DNA of 42,713 nucleotides from a bacterium (GTDB lineage Bacteria > Actinomycetota > Coriobacteriia > Coriobacteriales > CADBOM01): positions 1 through 42,713 of the forward strand of contig JAILQZ010000027.1 in the NCBI GenBank assembly GCA_024698685.1, given 5' to 3'. Below are positions 25,427-34,401 of this stretch, one piece after another. The translations under genes were made by a program, and so were the position numbers. Below the pieces are notes generated by a model, which searched no databases, was not told where the DNA came from, and saw only the letters and a list, made by a program, of their open reading frames with translations. Numbering within the stretch: the first letter of the stretch is position 1; every line of letters begins with the position of its first letter.

Positions 25427-28372
25427 TTACAGCCGAAGGCCGCGCAAAACCCCCTCTATCTCGTCAACAGACACCACCGTGGGAGACGTTGGCGAGACCG
25501 CCTTGATGAAGAGCTTGCCGTAACCGCGGTTGAGCAGCCTGCTGTCGCCGAGCACCAGGAATCCCGAGTCGGTCTTCGACCTGATGAGGCGGCCCGCTGC
25601 CTGCCGCGTGTCGATGATCGCCTGCGGCAGCGAGAACTTGCTCCACGCTCCCTTCGGATCGCGCAGCTCGCGCTCCTTGAAGAGCGGTTCGTCGGGCCTG
25701 CCGAACGGAAGCTTGGGGAGCAGCACGCAGCGCAAGGTGCGCCCGGGCGCGTCGAAGCCCTCCCAGAAGGAGCGCAGCGCGAACAGGCATGAATCCTCCT
25801 TGCTGGTGAACTCGTCCTTGAGCTGCCTCTTCGACTTGCCCGAAGTCTGGCAGAGCAACTCGATCCCCTCCTCGGCGAGTTCGGGCCTGAGCGCGTCGTA
25901 GGCATCGAGCATCTCGCGGCGGTTGGTGAAGAGGGTGAGCACTCCCCCGCCAACGCCGAGATGGACCGCGCGGATGAGGTCGTGGAGCGCCAGCTGGTAG
26001 CCCGGCTTGCGTTGCTCGGGCAAGTCGCTGACGATCAGCGTCCGCATCTCCGAATAGAAGTCCTCGGCCGGCTTGAGCTGGCAGCTGTCCCAGAGATCGG
26101 GCTCTATGCGGTCGAGCCCGATACGCTCGGCGAAGTTGTCGAAGGAGTCCTTGATCGCAATCGTCGCCGAGGTCATGACAACGCTGTTGACCTCGGGGAA
26201 GAACGCCTCGGAGAGCTTCTGGCCGACATCGATCAGCGAGGCCACCAGGCTCTCGCCGGGCTTGTCGACGTCGGAGTGAAGCACCGCGTGGTAGCAATAG
26301 TCGCGATCGGTGCCGTCGAGGATGAGCGAGAGCGACTCCTGGGTCTCGCGCAGGCTGCCCAACGTGGCGTTGAGCTCGACGCGCTGCTCATCCAGTTCGC
26401 CGAACTCCTCGGAGAACGCCGCGAGCTTGCCGCACTCGTTGAGTGCGGTGTCTAGCTTCTCGAGAACCTCGGTGCCGAGGTCTACGATGTCGAGCCATTC
26501 GTTGCTGTCACGCAGCTTCTCGTCGATCCACAGCTCCTGGAGCGCATAGGGAGTGTCGGCGACGTGAGCGCGCAGCCCCTTGACGAGCTTGAACATCCTG
26601 CTCGCCAAGTCATTGGCGATTGCGAGGCCGTTGCCCGCGCTCACGACCCAGGGCATGAGCTGCGAGCCGCCCTCGAGCGTCGGGGCGATCTGGCCGATCG
26701 CGCTCAGGCAGCCGTTGGGCCCGGTGAGCTTGCCGATCTGCTGTGCCATCTCGATCGCAGAGACCGAGTGAGAGCTCTGGGCACGAGCCTCATCCTCGAT
26801 GCCGTGCGCCTCGTCGACTACCCAATAGCGAATCTCGGGCATGATCTTCTTCTCGAGAGACATGTCGCGGAAGAGAAGGGAGTGGTTGGTGACGACGATG
26901 TCCGCCGAATTCGCGCGCTGCCTCGCGCCGTGGAGGAAGCACCTCTTGTTGAAGTAGCGGCACTTGCCGCGCAGGCAGTCGTCGGTCGAGCATGAGATCT
27001 TCGAGCGTATCGACTGGTTCCACAGCAGCGAGAGCGCGTCGAGGTCGGTCCATGTTGCCTGCGGAATCGAGGTGAGCACCGAGCAGATGGCGTTGAGCTC
27101 GTAGTCGGAGACATCCTCGCCGAGGTTGCGAGCGACGCGCATGAGCTTGCGCAGGCACGGATAGTGGTCGTAGCCCTTGAGCGTTATGAACGAAAGGCCC
27201 TCTCCCGTCTTCTCCCTGAGCGCTTTGCTCAGAAGCGGCAGCTCGCGATAGGCCAGCTGGTCGAGCAGCGCGTTTGTCTTCGAGGCGATGCCGACGCGGA
27301 CCTTGTTGCGCTTGGCAAAGAGAGCCGCAGGCAGCAGGTAGGAGATCGATTTGCCAACCCCCGTTCCCGCCTCGATCACCTTGTGGGTGGAGTTGTAGAA
27401 TGCATCGGCCACGCCAGTGGCGAATTCGACCTGCTCTCCGCGATGCTCGAAGGATGGGTACATTCTCCCGACGATGCCCTCGGGGGTGAACGCCTCCTCG
27501 ATCTCGCGCACGTCGAGCGGCACGAGGTCGAAGAAGCCGAGGTCGTCGGCATCTATGGAGCGCTTCGCCGAGCCCTCCGACATCTCGCGCAACCTGCGGT
27601 CGCGCAGCTGCGGCATGGAGAAGTCGAGGTCGACGTATTGCCCGGCGACCATCCAGATGGCCTCGCGCAGCGGCCAGTCGTGCTCGGGCGCGATCTTCGC
27701 TATGAAGCCGAGAAACTCCGGAGGCATGTCGCTGAGCGCGACGAGCAGGCACCTCCACACCTTGCAGAGCGCACGGACGTCGGCATCTGCGCGATGGCCG
27801 CCCCGCTCGATGCCGAACGCCTCGCAGATATCGTCCTGCTTGTGGCCGCGCAGCCTCGGCAGCGCGATGTTGGAGAGCCCCACCGTGTCGATCCACCGCG
27901 ACAGGTCCGAAAGGGGCGAGCGCTCCGAGGCGTAGCGCGAGATGAAGCCATGATCGAACTTCGCGTTGTGGGCGATGCATGTGCGCTGGCCGACGAATTC
28001 CTCGAGCATGGCGACCGCCTCGCGGGGACTGGGCGCGCCATCGACGTCTGCATCGGTTATGGAGGTGAGTTCGGTGATGTACTCGGGTATCGGGCGCCCG
28101 GGATTGACGAAGGTTTGGAAGGTGTCGAGCACCTCGGGGCCATGGACGATCGCCGCGCCGATCTCGATCAGCTCGTCCTCGCCGATACCCAGGCCGGTGG
28201 TCTCCGTATCGATGACGACGTACTCGTTTTCGATGAGCCCGAAGGTCGCGGTCTCGGCGCGCTCGGCTATGGTCTCGTAACTCGACACGACATCGGCATC
28301 GGTTCCCGCAACGAGAAAGTCTCCCGGCCTCTTGCCTGGCGTGGCACCCGATTCACCTGCATTGTTGCGCAA
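25427..28372 (-). CDS. dinG: DnaQ-type 3'-5' exonuclease fused to DinG-family Fe-S helicase
   Basis: About 981 residues if started at TTG 28372, ten bases after GGAGAAGG. The frame stays open to TTG 28501 and ATG 28492, but those starts would coincide with the divergent patatin ATG at 28491, so the 5' end is uncertain. An exonuclease domain (about 46-215) has VIDTETTG, HNAKFDHGF and HRADADVRA (DEDDh triad). The SF2/XPD-like helicase has Walker A EAGTGVGKS (near 334), a cysteine cluster (SCSTDDC...KCRYFNKRC) for [4Fe-4S], VVDEAHGIE (near 519) and a C-terminal QAAGRLIRSK motif VI. DinG unwinds DNA-RNA hybrids, D-loops and G4 structures; the fused nuclease is common in Gram-positive DinG. Likely genome maintenance. 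Confidence 0.92.
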   Translation of the reverse strand: MRNNAGESGATPGKRPGDFLVAGTDADVVSSYETIAERAETATFGLIENEYVVIDTETTGLGIGEDELIEIGAAIVHGPEVLDTFQTFVNPGRPIPEYITELTSITDADVDGAPSPREAVAMLEEFVGQRTCIAHNAKFDHGFISRYASERSPLSDLSRWIDTVGLSNIALPRLRGHKQDDICEAFGIERGGHRADADVRALCKVWRCLLVALSDMPPEFLGFIAKIAPEHDWPLREAIWMVAGQYVDLDFSMPQLRDRRLREMSEGSAKRSIDADDLGFFDLVPLDVREIEEAFTPEGIVGRMYPSFEHRGEQVEFATGVADAFYNSTHKVIEAGTGVGKSISYLLPAALFAKRNKVRVGIASKTNALLDQLAYRELPLLSKALREKTGEGLSFITLKGYDHYPCLRKLMRVARNLGEDVSDYELNAICSVLTSIPQATWTDLDALSLLWNQSIRSKISCSTDDCLRGKCRYFNKRCFLHGARQRANSADIVVTNHSLLFRDMSLEKKIMPEIRYWVVDEAHGIEDEARAQSSHSVSAIEMAQQIGKLTGPNGCLSAIGQIAPTLEGGSQLMPWVVSAGNGLAIANDLASRMFKLVKGLRAHVADTPYALQELWIDEKLRDSNEWLDIVDLGTEVLEKLDTALNECGKLAAFSEEFGELDEQRVELNATLGSLRETQESLSLILDGTDRDYCYHAVLHSDVDKPGESLVASLIDVGQKLSEAFFPEVNSVVMTSATIAIKDSFDNFAERIGLDRIEPDLWDSCQLKPAEDFYSEMRTLIVSDLPEQRKPGYQLALHDLIRAVHLGVGGGVLTLFTNRREMLDAYDALRPELAEEGIELLCQTSGKSKRQLKDEFTSKEDSCLFALRSFWEGFDAPGRTLRCVLLPKLPFGRPDEPLFKERELRDPKGAWSKFSLPQAIIDTRQAAGRLIRSKTDSGFLVLGDSRLLNRGYGKLFIKAVSPTSPTVVSVDEIEGVLRGLRL

Positions 28373-28450
28373 TTGCGTCAAACCTTCTCCAATGAAACGC
28401 TGGCTCTTCAGGGAATCGACCAGCTGCGACCTGGTTTTGCTCAAAGAAAA

Positions 28451-28459
28451 ATCATACCA
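28451..28459 (-). promoter_or_regulatory. Candidate extended -10 for dinG
   Basis: The minus strand reads TGG-TATGAT, an extended -10, about 80 bases upstream of the preferred TTG 28372. It supports a start downstream of 28440 rather than at 28492 or 28501. Confidence 0.35.
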
Positions 28460-28490
28460 GCAAATGCATTCATGTCGTATCCTTAGATGC

Positions 28491-29363
28491 ATGGAAAGCA
28501 ATGTATTCGATACCGCGTTGATATTCGAAGGCGGAGGTATGAGGGCCTCCTATTCGGCAGCGGCGGTCAACTTGCTGCTGCAAAACGAGATCTTCTTCGA
28601 CAAGGTGTACGGCATATCCGCAGGCGCCAGCAACACTGCCAATTACATCTCGCGAGACCAGTGGCGTGCGAAGGAATCGTTTGTCGGATTCGTCACGGCA
28701 CCCAAGTTCGGCGGCTGGGGTGCGTTCTTCACCCACAAGGGATATTTCAACGCCCACTACATCTATCAGGAATCGTGCCTGCCGGGCGAGGCGCTCGAGT
28801 TCGACTACGATGCTTGGAAGGCCAACCCCGCCGATATGTGCATCGCCTCATTCGAAAGGGACACCGGCAAGACCGTCTATTGGACGAAGGCGGACATGCC
28901 GGAGATGCAAGACCTCATGATCCGAGTGCGCGCATCCTCCTCCCTGCCCTTCTTCATGCCTCCGCCCGAAATCGACGGCAAACGCTACTACGATGGTGGG
29001 ATAGGAGAAGGCGCCGGACTATTGCTGGACAAGGCTATCGCCGACGGCTACGAGCGCTTCTTCGTGGTGCGGACGCGCCCGCGCGGGTACCGCAAGGACC
29101 CCAATGAGAAAGGGGTCGCGCCGCTCTTCCATCAGAGACCGCTTCTCTATCGGGCGCTCAAGTCGCGTCCCGCAAGGTACAACGAGGTATGCGACAGGCT
29201 CGACGATCTCGAACGGCAAGGGCGCGCCTACGTCGTCTACGCGGATGACATCACCGCTACCAGCGCCACGACCAACCTCGAGAAGCTCGAGGAGAACTAC
29301 CGCATGGGCATGGACCAGTACCTCAGGGAGCTCGACAGCTGGAGGGCGTTCCTGAAGGTCTAG
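28491..29363 (+). CDS. Patatin-like phospholipase / acyl hydrolase
   Basis: 290 residues from ATG 28491. The oxyanion motif EGGGMRASYSAA (about 12-23), the GxSxG nucleophile GISAG (Ser near 46) and the D-G-G of the Ser-Asp dyad (YYDGGIGEG, near 170) are all present, so the enzyme should be active. It belongs to the bacterial YjjU-like patatins that begin with the oxyanion loop close to the N-terminus. There is no signal peptide; a cytoplasmic lipid or acyl-ester hydrolase is expected. No clear Shine-Dalgarno precedes the ATG; TATCCT eight bases upstream could give a leaderless transcript. The next gene starts 14 bases downstream. Confidence 0.88.
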   Translation: MESNVFDTALIFEGGGMRASYSAAAVNLLLQNEIFFDKVYGISAGASNTANYISRDQWRAKESFVGFVTAPKFGGWGAFFTHKGYFNAHYIYQESCLPGEALEFDYDAWKANPADMCIASFERDTGKTVYWTKADMPEMQDLMIRVRASSSLPFFMPPPEIDGKRYYDGGIGEGAGLLLDKAIADGYERFFVVRTRPRGYRKDPNEKGVAPLFHQRPLLYRALKSRPARYNEVCDRLDDLERQGRAYVVYADDITATSATTNLEKLEENYRMGMDQYLRELDSWRAFLKV

Positions 29364-29377
29364 CGCGGAAGGCGTCT

Positions 29378-30097
29378 ATGAACATCAACAAGGCAACAGA
29401 CCCGAACAAGCCCGAGGCGCCATCGACGGCCATCGATTCCGCCGAACCGCGACCTGAGGGGGCACCTCGCGTCTCCGACCACTACGCAGCCTTCACCTTC
29501 ACCGTAGCCGGCAGCGAGGATAACGACCTCGCCAAGCTCTCGTCCACAAACTGCTCGATCGGAGAGCGGCTCCCGCTGAGCTTCGAGGATGGCGGCAAGG
29601 TGGTGCTGATGACCCGCGGACGCAACCTGCTCGCGGTGGTCCCGCAAGAGCACGCCGCGCGGCTGCGCGAACTCGATGCGCGAGGCTGGGAGATCGTCAT
29701 CACCCCGCTGCTCGTCCTCTACACGCAGGAATCGAAGTCGTTTTCCGGGGAGTTCGCCGCCATGGCCATCAACCCGCAAGGCGCCGAGGTGGCAGAGAGC
29801 CTCAGGGGCTTCGTCAGGCGCATCCTGAAGCGAATCAAGGGTGGCGACCACCCGCATGTCACGCTGACGCAGGAGCAATTCGAGAAGGTCCTCGAAACAC
29901 GCGGCGAATGGTGCGTGACGCGCGGAGCGCCGATGCCCGAGAAGCGCAAGGGCGAAGTGGTATTCAAGCGTCGCCAAAGCCGTACGGAATACCTGCAAGG
30001 GCTCTCCTACGAGCACCGCGTGGGCTGCTCGATAGCCTCATGGAGCTTCATCGCGCTCGTGGTGGTGGGAATCGTGCTGCTGGTTTGGCTGCTCTAG
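29378..30097 (+). CDS. Unknown protein with C-terminal membrane anchor
   Basis: 239 residues from ATG 29378 with GGAAGGCG upstream, 14 bases after the patatin gene. I do not recognise the family. The first 30 residues are Pro/Ala-rich and likely disordered. A folded region (about 33-110) starts FTFTVAGSEDNDLA and contains NCSIGERLPL, then VVPQEHAARLRELDARGW, with mixed beta/alpha character. A second region (about 120-205) is basic. The last 22 residues form a single hydrophobic helix with only one residue after it, a tail-anchor layout that leaves the rest in the cytoplasm. Co-transcription with the patatin suggests a membrane-lipid related role, but that is inference. Confidence 0.75.
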   Translation: MNINKATDPNKPEAPSTAIDSAEPRPEGAPRVSDHYAAFTFTVAGSEDNDLAKLSSTNCSIGERLPLSFEDGGKVVLMTRGRNLLAVVPQEHAARLRELDARGWEIVITPLLVLYTQESKSFSGEFAAMAINPQGAEVAESLRGFVRRILKRIKGGDHPHVTLTQEQFEKVLETRGEWCVTRGAPMPEKRKGEVVFKRRQSRTEYLQGLSYEHRVGCSIASWSFIALVVVGIVLLVWLL

Positions 30098-30124
30098 CGA
30101 TCGCAGACAGCGCGACTACCTGCG

Positions 30125-31624
30125 CTACAGATCGTCTGTGGTGGGAACATCGCTCATCTCGATGAGCTCATCGATGGTGACGAACCTGTAGCCCTTTTCC
30201 TTCAAGCCCTTGAGGATCTCGGGGAGCGCCTCGACTGTCTGGCTCCTGTCGCCGCCGCCATCGCGTAGCTGGATGATCATGCCGGGCTCCACGTTGTCCA
30301 GCACGTTCTTGGCAAGCTTCTTAGCGCCCGGCTTGCGCCAATCCTCGCTGTCGTAGCTGGCGCCGATCACGAAGGTCACATCCTTGGAGACCGCCTTCCA
30401 CTCCTCAGCCGTGAACGAGAGGTAGGGAGCGCGCAGAACCGTCGCCTTGACGCCGGTGACCTCCTCGATCACCTGCTGCCCATGCAGGATCTGGTCGGAG
30501 ACCTCCTTGTACTTGAGCGTGGAGAGATCGACTCCGTCGTATCCGTGCAGCGCAATCTGGTTGCCGTTGTCGACGATCGCCTTCGCCACGCTCTGATGGC
30601 TGTCGACGCTCTTGCCGAACACGAAGAACGTCGCCTTGGCGTCGTACTGCTTGAGGATGTCGAGGATCTCGGGGGTGAAGTCGCTCGGGCCGTCATCAAA
30701 CGTGAGCGCCACCACCTTCTCCGACGTCTCGCATTTGAACTTCTTCACGAAACCGCTCTTCTTGTCGATGATCTGGTTCTGCACGGTGATTCCCGAGGTC
30801 TTGCCCTTGTAGGAGCGGTAGAAGCCGTTGTGGCCCTGAACTACCATGACCTGCATGGGCCCTGAGCCCGTGATGCTCAGCGGATAGGCATCCACATGCT
30901 CCTTGACCTCGGACTCCTCCATGATGTCGGCGCCCTTCACGATCTCGAGCGAATCTCCTCTCTTGAGCTTGAGCGAGTTGTCTTCGACCGTGTAGCCGTT
31001 GAGGATAGCGGTGTATTCCTCTCCCTTTCCCTCCTCAAGGATCGTCACCCCGTCCACAGCGACGAAGTTGCCGGGAACGAGCTGGACGGCGCCGCTGTGC
31101 GCCACGTCGTCGATGGTCGTGCCGCTGGAAACCTTGTATTCCGTTCCTGAGAGGTAGATGTTGAACGGAAGCAGCGCGCGGATGCCGAAGAACGCCCCCA
31201 CGGCGAGGACGAGGGCGATCAGTATCACGATGCGCTTGCGCCTGGGCCCTCGCGGGTCGCCGTACCCAGTGACGATGCTGCCCCTGCGCTTCGAGCCGGA
31301 CTTCGCGCCAGCATCTCGGAACGCCTCGGGATTGGTCAGCTGCGAGCCGCGTGCCTGGTAGTGCTTCTGCGTGTATACGGTGCGGCCATCGCGATTGCTG
31401 ACGTTGAACTGCCTGCTGCTCTCGGCAGCGGCCTTCGAGATCCCGGAGCCGCTCTTCGATTTGCCGTGCTTCTGGGCAGCGAAGGAGCCGCGGGCATGGT
31501 CGGACCTATGCCTCGATACCTTGGGATTCCTGCCGCTTCTCTGGCGGCCTCTTCCCGCAGATTGCCCGTTGCGCACGTGGGAGGGCTGCCTTTTGCCTCC
31601 AGATGCGCGGCGATCTTCACTCAT
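30125..31624 (-). CDS. Membrane-anchored polysaccharide deacetylase-like protein (NodB fold, altered metal site)
   Basis: 499 residues from ATG 31624, overlapping the PRC-barrel gene by eight bases. A basic, Ser/Arg-rich cytoplasmic N-terminus (about 1-128) leads to one membrane helix (about 130-150), an extracellular spacer (150-300) and a NodB domain (about 300-490). Motif 1 is intact (LTFDDGPSD, near 308) and motif 3 appears as RAPYLS (near 395). Motif 2 reads LHGYDGVDL, so the second metal-binding His of HxxxH is absent, and motif 5 reads QLRDGGGDRSQT with Arg where LHDGG normally carries a residue near the active site. The protein may have lost deacetylase activity or use an altered site. 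It would act on peptidoglycan or other wall glycans outside the cell. Confidence 0.83.
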   Translation of the reverse strand: MSEDRRASGGKRQPSHVRNGQSAGRGRQRSGRNPKVSRHRSDHARGSFAAQKHGKSKSGSGISKAAAESSRQFNVSNRDGRTVYTQKHYQARGSQLTNPEAFRDAGAKSGSKRRGSIVTGYGDPRGPRRKRIVILIALVLAVGAFFGIRALLPFNIYLSGTEYKVSSGTTIDDVAHSGAVQLVPGNFVAVDGVTILEEGKGEEYTAILNGYTVEDNSLKLKRGDSLEIVKGADIMEESEVKEHVDAYPLSITGSGPMQVMVVQGHNGFYRSYKGKTSGITVQNQIIDKKSGFVKKFKCETSEKVVALTFDDGPSDFTPEILDILKQYDAKATFFVFGKSVDSHQSVAKAIVDNGNQIALHGYDGVDLSTLKYKEVSDQILHGQQVIEEVTGVKATVLRAPYLSFTAEEWKAVSKDVTFVIGASYDSEDWRKPGAKKLAKNVLDNVEPGMIIQLRDGGGDRSQTVEALPEILKGLKEKGYRFVTIDELIEMSDVPTTDDL

Positions 31625-32348
31625 CGCCCCTCATGCCCTTCTCGAATTCCTCTTTGAAGGATGAGAACATCCCCTTGGTCTTTCCCAGCTGCCTGCCGAG
31701 CTTGTACGCCCCGGTCTGCGCCGCGCTGCCCGCCTTGCTCGCCACCTTGGGAGCCTTCTCCGAGATGGTGCGCCCGGCTTTGGCGGCCGCGACCTTCGCG
31801 GTGCCGATCGCGCTGCCGGCCTTCTCCGCAAGCCCCTCGGACTGCTCGATCCCCAGCGCGTCGCTTCCGACGATGAGCTTGATGTCCTCGATGCCCAAGA
31901 CGAGCTCGAGCGGGATCTCGCGCTGCCCCTTGACAGCCTTGTCGACCGCGTTCGAGTAGACGCTGACGTGATCGACGGCGCCGGTGGCCTCGTCGTAGAT
32001 GACGTCGCCCACCTTGCCGACTTCCTCGCCGTCGTCGGTGACTATCGGAAGCCCCTTCCAGATGCTGCATTTGTCAAGGTCGACCCCGAGGCGGGCTAGC
32101 GCCTGCTTGCCGGTTGCGTCCTTGGCTTCGGAGGCCACGTAGAGGAAGTCATCGACCTCGGTGAGGGAATCGAACGCGATGAATACGTCGGAGCGCTTGA
32201 TCATCAGCGCGATGTCGCTGCGCGAAACCAGGAAGCCGACGACCCGCGGTTCGCTCGGATGGAAGATCGCATGCGAGATCTTGCCAAGCTTGCGTGCGGA
32301 CTTGCCAGTGCGCACGACGGTGCCCTGCATCTTCGCAATGCTCCTCAT
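31617..32348 (-). CDS. PRC-barrel domain protein
   Basis: 243 residues if started at ATG 32348 (GAGGTG about 11 bases upstream); ATG 32330 with AGGAGC nine bases upstream is an alternative, and an upstream frame to 32444 looks noncoding. Two PRC-barrel-like segments can be seen: GTVVRTGKSARKLGKISHAI (about 7-60) and a second around DDGEEVGKVGDVIYDEATG (about 106-160). The C-terminal 75 residues are Ala/Lys-rich and probably helical or disordered. PRC barrels occur in RimM and in photosynthetic and cell-envelope proteins as protein-binding modules. No signal or membrane segment is evident. Overlap with the deacetylase-like gene implies coupled expression and perhaps a shared envelope function. 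Confidence 0.78.
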   Translation of the reverse strand: MRSIAKMQGTVVRTGKSARKLGKISHAIFHPSEPRVVGFLVSRSDIALMIKRSDVFIAFDSLTEVDDFLYVASEAKDATGKQALARLGVDLDKCSIWKGLPIVTDDGEEVGKVGDVIYDEATGAVDHVSVYSNAVDKAVKGQREIPLELVLGIEDIKLIVGSDALGIEQSEGLAEKAGSAIGTAKVAAAKAGRTISEKAPKVASKAGSAAQTGAYKLGRQLGKTKGMFSSFKEEFEKGMRGDE

Positions 32349-32520
32349 AAGATGCTGGCACCTCGCTTCGCAACCATTTCCACAGGCCCTCTGGAACGCG
32401 TCTCCAAACGCTTCGGATATTCTAGCAAACGTGGCCAACAACACGCGATTTGCACCGCAAAAGGCTCATTGTCCCCCCAATGCTTTGAAAGAATCGCGCT
32501 ATATATGTCATTCGCGTATT

Positions 32521-32576
32521 TTTCAAGCACTTACATTTGAAAGCCTTGCCATGTCAGCTAACATAATCAGGCTGAC
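32521..32576 (+). promoter_or_regulatory. Candidate promoter and nested operators of the one-carbon operon
   Basis: TTGAAA (32537-32542) and CATAAT (32562-32567) form a possible promoter with a long 19-bp spacer, about 68 bases upstream of the ligase ATG. The -35 is one arm of TTTCAA-N10-TTGAAA (32521-32542). The -10 lies inside GTCAGC-N12-GCTGAC (32553-32576). Both dyads are perfect over six bases, so regulator binding is plausible. The remainder of 32349-32634 shows no gene. Confidence 0.4.
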
Positions 32577-32634
32577 TAAAAAGCGTAATTGTGACCTATC
32601 TAGTACGTAAAAGCTCATGAAAGGAGATTTCTAA

Positions 32635-34314
32635 ATGGCAGAAATCAAGACCGACATCCAGATCGCGCAAGAGAGCGAAATGATGAACATCCTCGATGTC
32701 GCCGACATCGCAGGAATCGATAGGAAGTACCTTGAGCAGTACGGCAACTACAAGGCGAAGGTCGATCTCTCGATCGTCAAGGATCTTGCCGACAAGCCGA
32801 ACGGCAAGCTCGTCCTCGTCACCGCCATCACCCCCACCCCTGCAGGTGAGGGCAAGACCACCACTACCGTCGGTCTCGGCGACGGCCTCAGGGCCATCGG
32901 CAAGAAGTCGATGATCGCGCTGCGCGAGCCCTCCCTCGGCCCTGTATTCGGCGTCAAGGGCGGAGCTGCAGGCGGCGGCTATGCGCAGGTCGTTCCGATG
33001 GAGGACATCAACCTCCACTTCACCGGTGACTTCCATGCCATCGGCGCAGCCAACAACCTCCTCGCAGCCATGCTCGACAACCACATCCAGCAGGGCAACG
33101 TCCTCGGCATCAACCCGAAGTCGATCACTTGGAAGCGCGTCGTCGACATGAACGACCGCCAGCTCCGCAACGTCGTCGACGGACTCGGTGGAGAGAAGCA
33201 GGGCGTGCCGCGCCAGGACGGATTCGACATCACCGTCGCTTCCGAGGTCATGGCCATCTTCTGCCTCGCAACCTCGATCGCAGACCTCAAGGAGCGCCTT
33301 GGCAAGATCATCGTCGCCTACACCTATGACGGCGCACCGGTCACCGCTCACGACCTCAAGGCCGAGGGCGCTATGGCAGCTCTCCTCAAGGATGCCATCA
33401 AGCCGAACCTCGTCCAGACCCTCGAGCACACCCCGGCATTCGTCCACGGCGGCCCCTTCGCGAACATCGCACACGGTTGCAACTCCGTGAGCGCAACCCG
33501 CACCGCCCTCAAGCTCGCCGACTACACCATCACCGAGGCTGGCTTCGGTGCAGACCTCGGCGCTGAGAAGTTCCTCGACATCAAGTGCCGCATGGCTGGC
33601 TTCAAGCCCAACGCCGTCGTCATCGTCGCAACCGTCCGCGCTCTCAAGATGCACGGCGGACTCGCCAAGAGCGAGCTCGGCCATGAGGATCTCGCGGCCC
33701 TCGAGGCTGGACTGCCCAACCTGCTCCAGCACGTCGAGAACGTCACCAAGGTCTTCAAGCTTCCCGCAGTCGTCGCGATCAACGCATTCCCGACCGACAC
33801 CAAGGCAGAGCTCGACCTCGTCGAGGCCAAGTGCAAGGAGCTCGGCGTCAACGTCGCTCTGTCCGAGGTTTGGGCAAAGGGCGGCGAGGGCGGCAAGGCC
33901 CTGGCAGAGGAAGTCGTCCGCCTGTGCGAGCAGCCGAACGAGTTCGAGTTCAGCTATGACCTCAACCTCTCCATCATGGAGAAGCTCGAGACCATCGCGA
34001 AGCGCATCTATCGCGCTGACGGCGTCGAGCTGGTCGGAAACGCCATCAAGCAGATCAAGCAGCTCGAGGATCTCGGATTCGGCAACATGCCGATCTGCAT
34101 GGCCAAGACCCAGTACTCCTTCTCCGATGACGCTGCGCTTCTCGGTGCCCCGAGGAACTACACCGTCAAGGTCCGCAACCTCAAGGTCAGCGCTGGCGCT
34201 GGATTCATCGTTGCCCTTACCGGCGATGTCATGACGATGCCCGGCCTTCCCAAGGTTCCGGCAGCCGAGAAGATCGACGTCTCCGAGGATGGCGTCATCA
34301 CCGGCCTCTTCTAA
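32635..34314 (+). CDS. fhs: Formate-tetrahydrofolate ligase (10-formyl-THF synthetase)
   Basis: 559 residues, the normal length, from ATG 32635 with AAAGGAG seven bases upstream. The ATP-binding signature [18 protein letters not shown] (about 63-80), [24 protein letters not shown] split around residues 100-120, and [16 protein letters not shown] are diagnostic. It interconverts formate, THF and ATP with 10-formyl-THF, ADP and phosphate. In acetogens it works synthetically; run backwards it makes ATP from 10-formyl-THF. It heads the cluster with FchA, FolD and methyl-THF methyltransferase, which together cover the formyl-to-methylene interconversion and methyl transfer. A stem-loop in the 87-base gap behind it may raise its yield relative to later genes. 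Confidence 0.97.
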   Translation: MAEIKTDIQIAQESEMMNILDVADIAGIDRKYLEQYGNYKAKVDLSIVKDLADKPNGKLVLVTAITPTPAGEGKTTTTVGLGDGLRAIGKKSMIALREPSLGPVFGVKGGAAGGGYAQVVPMEDINLHFTGDFHAIGAANNLLAAMLDNHIQQGNVLGINPKSITWKRVVDMNDRQLRNVVDGLGGEKQGVPRQDGFDITVASEVMAIFCLATSIADLKERLGKIIVAYTYDGAPVTAHDLKAEGAMAALLKDAIKPNLVQTLEHTPAFVHGGPFANIAHGCNSVSATRTALKLADYTITEAGFGADLGAEKFLDIKCRMAGFKPNAVVIVATVRALKMHGGLAKSELGHEDLAALEAGLPNLLQHVENVTKVFKLPAVVAINAFPTDTKAELDLVEAKCKELGVNVALSEVWAKGGEGGKALAEEVVRLCEQPNEFEFSYDLNLSIMEKLETIAKRIYRADGVELVGNAIKQIKQLEDLGFGNMPICMAKTQYSFSDDAALLGAPRNYTVKVRNLKVSAGAGFIVALTGDVMTMPGLPKVPAAEKIDVSEDGVITGLF

Positions 34315-34329
34315 TCGAAGGATCTCTCG

Positions 34330-34360
34330 CCGAGGGGCTTGCCTTCCAGCGGCCCCTCGG
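34330..34360 (+). other. Intercistronic stem-loop in the one-carbon operon
   Basis: A perfect 9-bp GC-rich stem (34330-34338 with 34352-34360) has a 13-nt loop and no following T-run. It may be an RNA processing or stabilising element between the ligase and cyclohydrolase genes, or a partial terminator. Confidence 0.4.
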
Positions 34361-34401
34361 ACCAATACGGAAAACGCCCGACTACACAGATTGGAAATCA
34401 T

